Notes: generated from the sequence alone by a model not told the origin. 64,000 bases of DNA from Fibrobacterota bacterium (GCA_947466585.1 CANIEU010000001.1:298414-362413); one strand, 5' to 3'. Counted from the first letter of the stretch, positions 8,960-17,407 are shown. Numbers and translations: made by a program.

Positions 8960-9358
8960 ATGCCTCCTAAACCCGCACGCGTCCTTCCGGAATCCGTGAG
9001 CCGTCTGGCTGCGGTTTTTCCGATCGAGACGCGCTCGATGTTCGGGGGCATGGGGATCTACAGCCAAGGTATTTTCTTTGCGTTGCTCTCCTCGCAGGGA
9101 TTGCTGTACTTCCGCGTGAGCGAATCGAACCGTGCCGACTTTGAAAAGGCGGACTCGGAACCGTTCATGCCCTACAGCCGCGTGAAAAGCCGCGCGGGCG
9201 AGCGCATCGTGATGCCCTACTATCTCGTCCCGGAAAAGGTTTTGGCACGGCCGACGACCTTGCGCAAGTGGGCCGAAAAAGCGGTGGATGCCGCGATGGA
9301 AGCGCGCAAAAACAAAAAGGTCAGGTCAACCGTAGCGCGGCCCCGCGCAACCCGTTAA
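8960..9358 (+). CDS. TfoX N-terminal domain protein
   Basis: This is a 132-aa protein with the TfoX/Sxy N-terminal fold: RSMFGGMGIYSQGIFFALL, then LYFRVSESNRADFEKA, and a PYYLVPEKVL segment. Stand-alone proteins with this domain are common and mostly uncharacterised. Only full-length TfoX of gamma-proteobacteria is tied to competence, so no such role is claimed. The start at 8960 has no clear ribosome-binding site and may depend on coupling to the CDGSH gene. Its last 38 bases overlap the end of fmt on the other strand. Confidence 0.8.
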   Translation: MPPKPARVLPESVSRLAAVFPIETRSMFGGMGIYSQGIFFALLSSQGLLYFRVSESNRADFEKADSEPFMPYSRVKSRAGERIVMPYYLVPEKVLARPTTLRKWAEKAVDAAMEARKNKKVRSTVARPRATR

Positions 9359-10247
9359 CGAGATCGCGCCCCGAGATGCGCGGCTTGCCTTCCCACTGCA
9401 CCTCCACGAGCTGAAGGCGCCCGACTCCAGTGCCGACGAAGGCTTCTCCGCCCTCGATTTCCACCACACCCGCAGTTCCTGTTCCGGAAGCAACCCGCGA
9501 GCGATGCACGCGCAAGGTGCGCACCGCGCCATCGGACGCGACTTCCACGGTATGACACCCCGGCGCCGGGTTGAATCCGCGCACGCGGTCGTGAATCGCC
9601 TGCGCCGATTTCGTCCAATCGATACGCCCGTCTTCCTTGTGGATCTTAGGCGCGGGCGAAGCCTGGGAATGATTCTGCTCGCTCGGCACCGTGGTTCCCG
9701 CCTCGATCTCTTCCAAGGTCTTCAGCAACAAGTCGCGGCCCATGACACTGAGGCGTTCGAACAACTCTCCGGCGGTTTCTTCGGGGCCGATGGGTGTTTT
9801 CACTTGTGCCAACACGCCGCCGTGATCGATTTCCGCATCAAGTTTGAAGATCGTCACACCCGTTTCCGCATCGCCGCACGCCACCGCCCATTGGATGGGC
9901 GCCGCGCCGCGATACTTGGGTAGCAGAGAACCGTGGATGTTGACTGCGCCGAAGCGCGCCAGCGGAAAGAGCGTCGCCGGCAAAATGCGGAAGGCCACTA
10001 CGACGAGAACATCAGCTTTTTGCGTGGCGATGAGATCGTGGAATTCGGGAGTCTTGAGAGACTCAGGTTGCGCGACGGGGATCCCAAGATCTTGCGCCTT
10101 GAGTTTCACGGGTGAGGCGGCAAGCTGTTGCCCGCGCCCTTTCGGCTTGTCGGGTTGCGTGACCACCAGCGACACCTGGTGGCGCACCGCGAGGGCTTCC
10201 AACACCGGCACCGCAAAGGCAGGCGTTCCCATAAAGACGAGGTTCAT
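9321..10247 (-). CDS. fmt: Methionyl-tRNA formyltransferase
   Basis: This enzyme formylates initiator Met-tRNA using 10-formyltetrahydrofolate. The start at 10247 gives 308 aa beginning MNLVFMGTPAFAVPVLEAL, the family N-terminus; its A is shared with the TGA stop of rfbB, so the two genes are translationally coupled. The catalytic triad N103, H105 and D141 is present in AVNIHGSLLPKYRGAAPI and EIDHGG. A C-terminal OB-type tRNA-binding domain follows. Unusually for fmt, no def (peptide deformylase) gene is beside it. Confidence 0.96.
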   Translation of the reverse strand: MNLVFMGTPAFAVPVLEALAVRHQVSLVVTQPDKPKGRGQQLAASPVKLKAQDLGIPVAQPESLKTPEFHDLIATQKADVLVVVAFRILPATLFPLARFGAVNIHGSLLPKYRGAAPIQWAVACGDAETGVTIFKLDAEIDHGGVLAQVKTPIGPEETAGELFERLSVMGRDLLLKTLEEIEAGTTVPSEQNHSQASPAPKIHKEDGRIDWTKSAQAIHDRVRGFNPAPGCHTVEVASDGAVRTLRVHRSRVASGTGTAGVVEIEGGEAFVGTGVGRLQLVEVQWEGKPRISGRDLVNGLRGAALRLT

Positions 10248-11215
10248 CACTTCTTCTTCAACGGTCGCCACCAAGCTTCATGGGACTGGTACCACGCCAC
10301 CGTCGCCGGCAGACCGGTGTCGAAGGTATGGCGCGGCTCCCAGCCGAGTTCGGCGCGGATCTTGTCAGCGTCGATCGCGTACCGTTTATCGTGACCGAGA
10401 CGATCCTCCACATAACGGATCGACGACTCATCCTTGCTCATGAGCTTCAGGATGCCGCGCGCAATTTCCATATTCGTGCGCTCGTTGCGCCCGCCGATGT
10501 TGTAGGTCTCTCCCGCGCGCCCCTTCTCAAGCGCCAGCAGAATGCCGCGGCAATGGTCTTCCACATGCAGCCAGTCGCGCACATTGAGCCCGTCGCCGTA
10601 AATCGGAATTTGCAATCCATCCATCAGGTTCGTGATCAGCAGCGGAATCAACTTCTCGGGATATTGATAGGGCCCGTAATTGTTGGAGCAATTCGTGATC
10701 ACCGTATCCATGCCGAAGGTGTGATGGTAGGCGCGAACGAGGAGGTCGGACCCTGCCTTGCTGGCAGAATAGGGCGAGTTCGGTGCGTACGGCGTGGTTT
10801 CGGTAAACAGCCCGGTCGCGCCGAGGGATCCGTACACTTCGTCGGTGGAGACGTGCAGAAAACGGCCGACGCCGGATTGACGAGCGAATTCGAGCAGGTT
10901 CTGGGTGCCAAGCACATTGGTGATGACGAAGATCTCGGGACCGGTGATGGAGCGGTCGACATGGGATTCGGCGGCAAAGTGCGCCACGGCGTCGGGCTTG
11001 GTCGCAAAGACCTCGGCCATGGCCGTCTTGTCGCAGATATCCGCGTGTACGAATCGGTAGTTCAGATTCGACTCGACGTCAGCCAGACTCGCGCGATTTC
11101 CCGCGTAAGTGAGTTTGTCGATGTTGGTGACGCGCCAGTCAGGCCGCTCGGCCAGAATCATGCGTACGAAATTGCTGCCGATGAAGCCGCAGCCGCCGGT
11201 GACGAGAAGATGCAT
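10247..11215 (-). CDS. rfbB: dTDP-glucose 4,6-dehydratase
   Basis: This NAD-dependent short-chain dehydrogenase makes dTDP-4-keto-6-deoxyglucose, the precursor of rhamnose and other surface sugars. The 322-aa protein has the Rossmann motif TGGCGFIGSN at the N-terminus, the DE pair in STDEVYG (D125, E126) that drives dehydration, and Y149-x3-K153 in PYSASKAG. The long NNYGPYQYPEKLIP motif is typical of RfbB. The partners rfbA, rfbC and rfbD are not next to it. Its 3' end is coupled to fmt; its 5' side abuts repeat element B. Confidence 0.93.
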   Translation of the reverse strand: MHLLVTGGCGFIGSNFVRMILAERPDWRVTNIDKLTYAGNRASLADVESNLNYRFVHADICDKTAMAEVFATKPDAVAHFAAESHVDRSITGPEIFVITNVLGTQNLLEFARQSGVGRFLHVSTDEVYGSLGATGLFTETTPYAPNSPYSASKAGSDLLVRAYHHTFGMDTVITNCSNNYGPYQYPEKLIPLLITNLMDGLQIPIYGDGLNVRDWLHVEDHCRGILLALEKGRAGETYNIGGRNERTNMEIARGILKLMSKDESSIRYVEDRLGHDKRYAIDADKIRAELGWEPRHTFDTGLPATVAWYQSHEAWWRPLKKK

Positions 11216-11220
11216 GGGGA

Positions 11221-11336
11221 GATAAGATAGTAGGTAGACGGTAGTAGGTAGACGGTAGGGAGAACCGGGATTTGGATGTTTTCGTGGTCCGAATTTTCCT
11301 TTTTCGCTACCGTCTACCGCCTACCGACTACCGACC
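11221..11336. repeat. Inverted heptamer-repeat element B
   Basis: The left arm (11229-11261) is a run of GTAGACG and GTAGTAG heptamers. The right arm (11307-11336) is a run of CTACCGT, CTACCGC and CTACCGA heptamers, so the arms pair as TAGGTAG/CTACC words. The spacer is about 45 bases. The right arm carries the stop codon and last four codons (V-G-S-R) of the histidine kinase gene. Confidence 0.8.
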
Positions 11337-13105
11337 AAAATTTCGACGGGGACTTCGACGGAAAAAACACTGCCTTCCCCCAATCGGCTTTCGGCCGAAA
11401 CGTTGATACCGTAGCGCTGCGCGGCGTGCTTGACGATGGCGAGGCCCAGGCCGGTCCCTTCGTTGCTGGCGCGCGCCATGCCGCCGCGGTAAAAGCGTTC
11501 GAAGATGCGCGGCAAGGCCTCGGCGGGAATGCCCGCGCCCGTATCACGCAAGCCGAGCACGCGGGACCCGGCTTCCCAGTCGACCCGCACCTTACCCGCC
11601 GGAGCATTGTACTTCACGGCATTCCCGATCAAATTCCCCAGGATCAGGTCGAGATCGCGAGGCTCCATGTTCCACGCCAGATCGGGGGGCACGCGGTTTT
11701 CGAAGCGGATGCCATGATTCTCGGCAGCCGTGCGATGCTGATTCCACGCGGCCTGAATGAAATCGTGCACTAAGAGCGGCTCCGCATGTTGCGGAACGAT
11801 CTGACTTTCCGCTTGGGAGAGATTCAACAGGTCCTGCACGAGGCTTTGTAGGCGTTTGGCGTTGGAGAGAATTTTCTGGAGGAACGGTCCGCGCGCGGCC
11901 GGGTTGTCTTGCGCGCCGTCGAGCAAGGTTTCGGCATACCCGAGAATGGAAGAGAGCGGCGTCTTAAGTTCGTGCGAGGCGTTCGCAACGAAATCGGTTT
12001 TGGCGCGATCCAGATTTCGAAAACTAGTGACGTCGACCAAGGTCAGCAAAACTTCTTCTTCGGCGCCTGCGGGCTGAAGGACGCGCAGGTGACAGAGTAG
12101 GTCGACCGGGCTGTCGGTCGCCAGGTCTCCCTTTTCCACCTGATACACGCCTTCGCGCTGCGCGCCGGGTCGGGTCTCGGTTGCCCACCGTCCCAAGCCT
12201 TCATGACGGACGGCATCGCGGAAAAACATTCCGGAAAGGGCCCCCCCATCGGGGCGCAACGGTAGCAAGCGCCGCGCGGATTCGTTGACGGCGCGGATGC
12301 TGCCCCACCGGTCAAGCAACACCACGCCTTCCTCAAGGCGGTCGAGCAAAGCCAGCAGGCGGTCGCGTTCCTGCCTGACTTCGGCTGCGAGCTTTTGCAC
12401 GGCATCGGAATACTCGGTGAAGGCATCGTTGAGGATTTCGGCCTCGCGAAAAGGCGCTTCCCAATGCAGCGGTTTCGAAACGTCGCGGGCCTCGCCGCGC
12501 AACCGCAACAACGGACGGCTGATGCGGCGCGAGACCCACAGCGCGATCACCGCCGCCGCGATAAGAAACAGCAGCAAGGCCAAGCTGGCCGTGCGCCGTG
12601 CAGCGGTCCGAAAATCATCGAGGGTCGCGGGGCCGGCGGAAATACGCAGCACGGGAGCCTGCGGCCCCAGTGATTTGGCCTCGTACATCATGATCTGATG
12701 GATGGACGTAGAATATCGAAATGCCTGCCCCATGCCGGTTACGGGGTCCCGCCGGGCCTGCAAGACTTCGGGCCGGGTTGCATGATTCTGCAAGGTGGCG
12801 AGGCTGTCGCGCGGCACGTGGGAGTCTCCGAGAACGCGCCCGTCGGGTGCGATGATCGTGACGCGATAGCCCTTGTAACGCGAAACGGCACGGGCCAATG
12901 AATCGGCGCGCGCGCCCTGCAGCAACCCCGGGTCGCGGCGCGCAAGATCCGCCATCCACTCCAGATCTCCGACGAGCTCTTTTCGCAATTCGCGGGTGAA
13001 GATGGTTTCGGTGGCGCGGTACAAATAGCCCGCCAAAAGGAGGAAACCCAAGCCGAGCAATCCGAGCAGCAGGTACAGGCGCGAGAGGAGGGAGGGACGG
13101 GACAT
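11321..13105 (-). CDS. PhoR-like sensor histidine kinase
   Basis: This is a membrane sensor kinase paired with the PhoB-like regulator just upstream. From the ATG at 13105 (594 aa) there is a helix at about residues 8-29, a periplasmic region of about 130 residues, a second helix near 165-185, a HAMP-like stretch, a PAS domain, then HisKA (NASHELKTPLSSILGYAE) and HATPase_c (NLIGNAVKYN, DTGAGIP, GTGLGLAIVK). A TTG start seven codons upstream is possible but less likely. This architecture matches PhoR-type phosphate sensors, but the signal is not established and no pst genes are in view. The last codons lie inside repeat element B. Confidence 0.88.
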   Translation of the reverse strand: MSRPSLLSRLYLLLGLLGLGFLLLAGYLYRATETIFTRELRKELVGDLEWMADLARRDPGLLQGARADSLARAVSRYKGYRVTIIAPDGRVLGDSHVPRDSLATLQNHATRPEVLQARRDPVTGMGQAFRYSTSIHQIMMYEAKSLGPQAPVLRISAGPATLDDFRTAARRTASLALLLFLIAAAVIALWVSRRISRPLLRLRGEARDVSKPLHWEAPFREAEILNDAFTEYSDAVQKLAAEVRQERDRLLALLDRLEEGVVLLDRWGSIRAVNESARRLLPLRPDGGALSGMFFRDAVRHEGLGRWATETRPGAQREGVYQVEKGDLATDSPVDLLCHLRVLQPAGAEEEVLLTLVDVTSFRNLDRAKTDFVANASHELKTPLSSILGYAETLLDGAQDNPAARGPFLQKILSNAKRLQSLVQDLLNLSQAESQIVPQHAEPLLVHDFIQAAWNQHRTAAENHGIRFENRVPPDLAWNMEPRDLDLILGNLIGNAVKYNAPAGKVRVDWEAGSRVLGLRDTGAGIPAEALPRIFERFYRGGMARASNEGTGLGLAIVKHAAQRYGINVSAESRLGEGSVFSVEVPVEILVGSR

Positions 13106-13134
13106 GGAGCGGAAATTAGAAAGCAATACTTCTC

Positions 13135-13284
13135 AAATCAGAAATATGAAATCAGAAATCAGAAAAAGAGGAAGGAAATGGACGTCTATTTGGATCCAGA
13201 AAGAAATTTCGAACGCAACTCAATTCTCAACTCAGGCCAGATAGCTTTTTTCGCTTTCTGATTTCTGATTTCATATTTCCGATT
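13135..13284. repeat. Inverted heptamer-repeat element C
   Basis: Two 31-base arms, 13135-13165 and 13254-13284, are reverse complements with a single mismatch. Each is built of ATTTCTG / ATTTCAT / ATTTCCG heptamers (AGAAATC-type on the other strand). The 88-base spacer holds no gene. The element fills almost the whole gap between the kinase start and the response-regulator stop. Confidence 0.88.
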
Positions 13285-13289
13285 TCTCT

Positions 13290-13979
13290 TCATGCCCCTG
13301 TAAACCCGTCCACGTCCCACTGGTAGCCAAAGCCGGTCACCGTGCGGACGCAAGAGCCGTAGGGCTTGATCTTTTCGCGCAGCCGCGTGACGGCCACGTC
13401 GACGCTGCGCAAGCCCGCCTTCGCATCCATGCCCCAGCCGCGCTCGAGCAGGGTGCCGCGATCTACGGTTTTAGGCTTGGCCTCGAGCAAAACCTTGAGC
13501 AGCGAGAACTCGCGTGGCGAAAGATGCACGCGCGTGCCGTCGATCTCGACGCGGTGGCTGTCGAGGGTCACGCGTAATCCACGGAACACGTAGTCATCGC
13601 CGCCGCGCACCCGGCGGATAAGGGCCTGCACGCGCGCACTCAGTTCCTTGGGCGAAAACGGTTTGGTCACATAATCATCGGCGCCGACCTTGAAGCCCAC
13701 GAGCTTGTCGGCCTCCTCGTTGCGCGCGGTGAGGAAAATCACGGGAATGCGCTCGAGGCGTTCGTCACGTTTCATGCGGCGGCAGATTTCGGTGCCGCTC
13801 ATGTCGGGGAGCATCACGTCGAGCACGGCAAGGTCAACGCTTTCGTCGCTGAGGATCGACAGCGCCTCTTGTCCCGTCTTGGCCGGGTAAACCCGAAACC
13901 CTTCGGCTTCCAGAGCGTATGTCACCAGCTCCAGGATATCGGCATCGTCTTCGGTGACCAGTACAGAAGTTCCGTCCAC
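13290..13979 (-). CDS. PhoB/OmpR-family response regulator
   Basis: This is a two-domain DNA-binding response regulator, probably the partner of the PhoR-like kinase that follows it. A GTG start at 13979 is preferred: GGAG lies six bases upstream and it gives 229 aa, the classical PhoB length. Upstream in-frame codons would only add low-complexity residues. The receiver has the acidic pair D11-D12, phospho-acceptor D54 (AVLDVMLPDMSG), T84 and K107 (TKPFSP). The C-terminal winged helix ends in VRTVTGFGYQWD. Repeat element C separates it from the kinase gene. Confidence 0.92.
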   Translation of the reverse strand: MDGTSVLVTEDDADILELVTYALEAEGFRVYPAKTGQEALSILSDESVDLAVLDVMLPDMSGTEICRRMKRDERLERIPVIFLTARNEEADKLVGFKVGADDYVTKPFSPKELSARVQALIRRVRGGDDYVFRGLRVTLDSHRVEIDGTRVHLSPREFSLLKVLLEAKPKTVDRGTLLERGWGMDAKAGLRSVDVAVTRLREKIKPYGSCVRTVTGFGYQWDVDGFTGA

Positions 13980-14150
13980 AAGTACTCCGTTCGGGAAGGG
14001 GATGTACCGCAGCGTTGAAACACGCGTCCGAAATCCCATTGACCACGTTTCAAAGGTACCGCCATCGAGAGGGTGCCCCAAGGTAAATCCCGTTTCAATT
14101 GTGTTACCAGTCTCGTCACGATCGGGAGACCATCGGTGTAAATTTGCCCC

Positions 14151-14960
14151 ATGAGCAAAAAAACAGCGTATCCGGGACCCGACAGCCTGCTGGAAGTCCG
14201 CGGCGCAACCTTGGCGCGTGGGGACATTCTGGCACTCGACAACCTGTCCTGGTCGCTGCGACGCGGCGAGCATTGGGCTGTGCTGGGTCCCAACGGCTCG
14301 GGCAAGAGTACGCTCGTGCAAATGCTGCAAGGACGCCTGTGGCCGCAGGAGGGAGACCTCTCGGTGTTCGGACGCTTGTTCGGCGAAGATGACGTGGACG
14401 AACTGCGCCGTCACGTCGCGTGGGTCGGCAACGAGGTCGAACCCGAATTCCCCGCGTGGCAGACCGTGGGAGACGTCGCCGCATCGGGTGCGCTGGGAAC
14501 GCTCGGCATCCAGTTCGAACCTCCTGGTAAACGCGAGCGCCTCGAAGCCGCGCGCGCTTTGCGACTGCTCGGCATCGGACATCTCGCCAAACGCCCTTTC
14601 GGCCGCCTCAGTCAAGGGCAACGCCGCCGCGCCGTGATCGCCCGCGCCTTGGCCATGAAGCCCGATCTGCTCCTACTCGATGAAGCGTGCAACGGCCTCG
14701 ATCCCGTGTCGCGTGAATCCTTTCTGGAAGGGCTCGCAAAACTGCTGCATCCCGATTCGAGACCCGCCGTGATTTACATCACGCATCACACCGAAGAGAT
14801 TCTGCCCGCGTTCACGCATGTGTTGCTTCTACGCGAGGGCAAGGTCGTCGCGGCGGGTCCGAAGGCGAAAGTGCTCACGCCGGCATTGCTCGAAAAGACG
14901 TTTGGGGCGAAGTTGAAGATCACCCGTCAAGGTGGTCGTGTTTGGTTGCGAGCGGGGTAG
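14151..14960 (+). CDS. Stand-alone ABC transporter ATPase
   Basis: This is a 269-aa ABC ATPase domain with Walker A GPNGSGKS (46-53), a signature LSQGQRRR and Walker B LLLLDEACNGLD. The Cys after EA replaces the usual Pro of DEP. It resembles the single-domain, ModF/YfeI-like ATPases that are encoded without a permease, and no membrane partner is nearby. The substrate is unknown. It is transcribed away from the phoB-like gene; the 171-base gap holds both promoters. No ribosome-binding site precedes the ATG, so translation may be leaderless or weak. Confidence 0.82.
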   Translation: MSKKTAYPGPDSLLEVRGATLARGDILALDNLSWSLRRGEHWAVLGPNGSGKSTLVQMLQGRLWPQEGDLSVFGRLFGEDDVDELRRHVAWVGNEVEPEFPAWQTVGDVAASGALGTLGIQFEPPGKRERLEAARALRLLGIGHLAKRPFGRLSQGQRRRAVIARALAMKPDLLLLDEACNGLDPVSRESFLEGLAKLLHPDSRPAVIYITHHTEEILPAFTHVLLLREGKVVAAGPKAKVLTPALLEKTFGAKLKITRQGGRVWLRAG

Positions 14961-14992
14961 GTACGGAAGACGGGCCCTTTTTGTCCAGCCTG

Positions 14993-15010
14993 CCCCCGCG
15001 TAGGCGGGGG
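14993..15010. repeat. GC-rich hairpin
   Basis: CCCCCGC and GCGGGGG form a seven-pair stem around GTAG, 33 bases after the ABC ATPase stop. A similar GC-rich hairpin (CCCCGGC-GGAG-GCCGGGG) lies at 16030-16047 upstream of the NamZ-like gene. Neither has a T-run, so they are not convincing terminators. They may be small dispersed repeats. Confidence 0.45.
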
Positions 15011-15041
15011 GGCGGGGCGTACGAACCGCGCCACGCATTTT

Positions 15042-15444
15042 GGTCGTTTTCCGGCAGATTTCATGTTTCAGTTGGGGCTGGAAGAGGGTCAAATCTTTGA
15101 GGTCACAATTTGTGACCTCAAAGATGTTGGGCATAACGGTTTCTCAAAATGACCGCTGGGGAGGACGACGTTCCCCACCCTACGCCTTTACCGAACACGG
15201 CGTCGCGATGCTGTCATCGGTGCTGAAAAGTGAGCGGGCGATCCAGGTGAACATCGCCATCATCCGGGCCTTCACACGCTTGCGGGAATTCCTCGCGACA
15301 CACCAAGATTTGGCGCGCAAGCTGGAAGATTTGGAGGTGAAGTACGACGACCAATTCAGAGAAGTGTTCGAAGCGATCTGGGCGCTCATGGATGTGCGAG
15401 AGGAGAAGAACGAACGGAAGATGGGATTTGTGACGGATGACTAA
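15042..15444 (+). pseudogene. ORF6N-domain protein remnant
   Basis: This is a broken gene for an ORF6N DNA-binding protein, a family common in phages and mobile regions. One frame begins with RFPADFMFQLGLEEG; another continues with SLRSQFVTSK, then PYAFTEHGVAMLSSVLKSER and AIQVNIAIIRAFTRLREFL. Together these are the normal order of the family, so a frameshift lies between about 15075 and 15095. The first 40 or so residues (the helix-rich start with the DLAELYGV-like segment) are missing. The C-terminal coiled coil up to VTDD is intact. It is likely inactive, a decayed accessory gene. Confidence 0.75.
15095..15123. repeat. Perfect 12-bp palindrome in the ORF6N remnant
   Basis: CTTTGAGGTCAC and GTGACCTCAAAG are exact inverted copies separated by AATTT. 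The palindrome encodes the conserved segment SLRSQFVTSK. It is long enough to form a cruciform or a binding site for a dimeric protein. Confidence 0.85.
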
Positions 15445-15452
15445 AAAAAGAA

Positions 15453-15476
15453 ACCCCGCCTCTTGCGAGGCGGGGT
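15453..15476 (-). terminator. Terminator after ssb, possibly bidirectional
   Basis: ACCCCGCCTC and GAGGCGGGGT form a perfect ten-pair stem around TTGC. On the minus strand it is followed by TTTCTTTTTTT, an excellent rho-independent terminator for ssb. It also lies directly after the ORF6N remnant on the plus strand, where the T-run is short. Confidence 0.9.
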
Positions 15477-15488
15477 CCCTGTTTTGAT

Positions 15489-15525
15489 GGTTCACTGATT
15501 ACTGTAAACCGTGAACTGTTTACTC
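15489..15525. repeat. Heptamer-repeat element D
   Basis: Five consecutive 7-base words (GGTTCAC, TGATTAC, TGTAAAC, CGTGAAC, TGTTTAC) occupy 15489-15523. GTTCAC pairs with GTGAAC and GTAAAC with GTTTAC, so it can fold on itself. It lies between the ssb stop and its terminator and uses the same word family as element I at 49575. Confidence 0.6.
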
Positions 15526-16013
15526 TAAAATGGCAGATCATCTTCCGGCGCGGGAGGCATGCTCGAGCCGCCCGACGAACCGCCGGACGACTTCGAATAC
15601 CCGCCGCCACCTTCGGAACGGCCACCGCCGTAGGACGAGCCGCCTTCGGAATCACCACCGCCGAAACCGCCGCCGCCGTCTTTGCGGCCGCCGAGCATGA
15701 CCATGTTATCGGCCATGATCTCGGTCATGTATTTCTTGACTCCGTTCTGGTCGTCCCAGGAGCGGGTCTGCAACTTGCCTTCGATGAAGACGGCGTTGCC
15801 CTTCTTCAAATACTTCTCCGCAACCTCGGCGAGGCCGCGCCACATCACGATATTGTGCCACTCGGTCTTCTCGACGCGATTACCGTCCTTGCCGGTATAG
15901 CTCTCGGAAGTGGCGATTGAAAAGTTCGCCACCTTTACGCCCGAGGGAATCGTGCGCACTTCAGGGTCTTTGCCCAGGTTGCCGATCAGCATGACTTTAT
16001 TGAGGGATGCCAT
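15525..16013 (-). CDS. ssb: Single-stranded DNA-binding protein
   Basis: This is SSB of 162 aa, which coats single-stranded DNA in replication and repair. It starts [20 protein letters not shown] and contains the OB-fold with TEWHNIVMW and [17 protein letters not shown] Gly/Ser-rich linker of about 45 residues ([13 protein letters not shown] and so on) follows, then the acidic C-terminal tip DDLPF that recruits partner proteins. The low-complexity linker is long relative to the family. The gene ends inside repeat element D and is followed by a strong terminator. Confidence 0.97.
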   Translation of the reverse strand: MASLNKVMLIGNLGKDPEVRTIPSGVKVANFSIATSESYTGKDGNRVEKTEWHNIVMWRGLAEVAEKYLKKGNAVFIEGKLQTRSWDDQNGVKKYMTEIMADNMVMLGGRKDGGGGFGGGDSEGGSSYGGGRSEGGGGYSKSSGGSSGGSSMPPAPEDDLPF

Positions 16014-16167
16014 TGTCTTGTCCTTTTCTCCCCGGCGGAGGCCGGGGGCACTTGTTGAAGATTCTTCCCGGCGACCCCGTCAATGGTTTGGGGCAACGCG
16101 TACGAAGAACCGGTGGCCTCTTCCCCGTGCCGATTTACCTTTTTCGGAAAACCGGGAGAAGCAAGCC

Positions 16168-17310
16168 GTGGCCAAAGATAATCGCGTCATACTACCGCTG
16201 GATCGTCTTTCGAAACTTTGGCCGAAAGTGCTGAAAGGCGCGAAAATCGGTGCCGTTTTGCACCCTGCCTCGGTTTCGGCCACGCTCGTTCATACGGCGG
16301 ACGTGCTGAAATCCCACGACGGCGACCTGTTCCGTCTCGCCGCCCTTTTCGGACCCCAGCATGGGTATCTCGGGCAGACGCAAGACAACATGATCGAGTG
16401 GGCGGGCTATTTGCATCCGCAGTGGGGTATCCCCGTGCACAGCCTCTACGGCGAGCACCGTGAACCCACCCCCACCATGCTCGCCGGCCTCGATGCACTC
16501 GTCGTCGATCTGCAGGATGTTGGCGCACGCTATTATACCTTCATCTGGACGCTCTTTCTCTGCATGAAGGCCTGCCGTCGTCAAGGAGGAGCCGGGATTC
16601 CGGTTGTTGTTTTGGATCGACCAAATCCCATCGGCAATGCGGTGGAGGGGCCTGTCCTCGACCCGAACTACCGCAGCTTCGTGGGACTCCATCCCATTCC
16701 CGTGCGGCACGGCAAGACCATCGGCGAACTCGCCCTGCAGTTTCAGGCGGAAGCGTTTCCCGATTGCGAGGTGATCGTATTGGCGATGGAAAGCCACGAT
16801 CCCGAAGTCTACTTCGAAGATACGGGACTCCCCTGGGTATTGCCTTCGCCGAACATGCCGACGGTCGACACCGCCGTGGTCTATCCCGGCATGTGCCTCT
16901 TCGAGGCCACCAACGTCTCGGAGGCGCGCGGCACCACCAAGCCCTTCGAACTCTTCGGGGCGCCGTGGGTCGATGCGCGCGACCTCTGCGCCAAGCTCAA
17001 CAAGGAAGGCCTGCCCGGCGTGTATTTCCGCGAGGCCTACTTCCAGCCCACCTTCCACAAGTTCGCGGGGCAGCTGTGCGGCGGTGCGCAATTCCACGTA
17101 ACCGACCGCAAGAGCTTTCTCCCGTGGTGGTCGACCCTCGCCATCCTCAACCAACTGCGCGAAGACTATAGCGAATTTTTCCTTTGGAAGGAACCGCCGT
17201 ATGAATACGAGCACGATAAAATGCCGATCGAGATTCTCATCGGAGGCAAACTGGACAGCATTTTTCCGGCGATCCTTCCGGGGAACGAGCCGAAGCAACG
17301 GGCTTTGTGA
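16168..17310 (+). CDS. NamZ-like exo-beta-N-acetylmuramidase (DUF1343)
   Basis: This is a DUF1343 protein; characterised NamZ members release N-acetylmuramic acid from the non-reducing end of peptidoglycan fragments. A GTG start at 16168 with GGGAGAA eight bases upstream gives 380 aa and no signal peptide, so the enzyme is predicted to be cytoplasmic. Family segments seen are LFGPQHGYLGQ, the SLYG...PTPTMLAGLDALVVDLQDVG stretch, VLDRPNPIGN and GTTKPFELFGAPWV. After MPIEILIGG the usual final 40 or so residues are replaced by about 20 unrelated ones, then repeat element E. The next gene encodes a sugar nucleotidyltransferase, which suggests a cell-wall recycling pair. Confidence 0.82.
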   Translation: MAKDNRVILPLDRLSKLWPKVLKGAKIGAVLHPASVSATLVHTADVLKSHDGDLFRLAALFGPQHGYLGQTQDNMIEWAGYLHPQWGIPVHSLYGEHREPTPTMLAGLDALVVDLQDVGARYYTFIWTLFLCMKACRRQGGAGIPVVVLDRPNPIGNAVEGPVLDPNYRSFVGLHPIPVRHGKTIGELALQFQAEAFPDCEVIVLAMESHDPEVYFEDTGLPWVLPSPNMPTVDTAVVYPGMCLFEATNVSEARGTTKPFELFGAPWVDARDLCAKLNKEGLPGVYFREAYFQPTFHKFAGQLCGGAQFHVTDRKSFLPWWSTLAILNQLREDYSEFFLWKEPPYEYEHDKMPIEILIGGKLDSIFPAILPGNEPKQRAL

Positions 17311-17317
17311 GCAATTC

Positions 17318-17406
17318 AATGAGAAATAAAACGCACAAACGAGAACCGGTTTTCCTAAAGACTTCCTTGCTAAGGTTTTCTCATTTCTCATTTCTCATTT
17401 CTCATT
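17318..17406. repeat. Inverted heptamer-repeat element E
   Basis: The right arm (17376-17406) contains four tandem TTTCTCA heptamers; the left arm (17318-17331, AATGAGAAATAAAA) is its shorter reverse complement. The spacer is 44 bases. The right arm ends one base before the ATG of the nucleotidyltransferase gene and takes the place of a ribosome-binding site. Confidence 0.8.
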
Positions 17407-17407
17407 C

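Noticed and set aside
13980-14621. Long open frame upstream of the phoB-like gene
   Set aside because: The extra residues match no receiver-domain protein and overlap the ABC ATPase gene on the other strand; it is most likely GC-driven open sequence.
15910-16167. In-frame extension of the NamZ-like gene upstream of the GTG
   Set aside because: It would overlap ssb on the opposite strand by about 100 bases, adds low-quality residues, and the GTG at 16168 has a better binding site.
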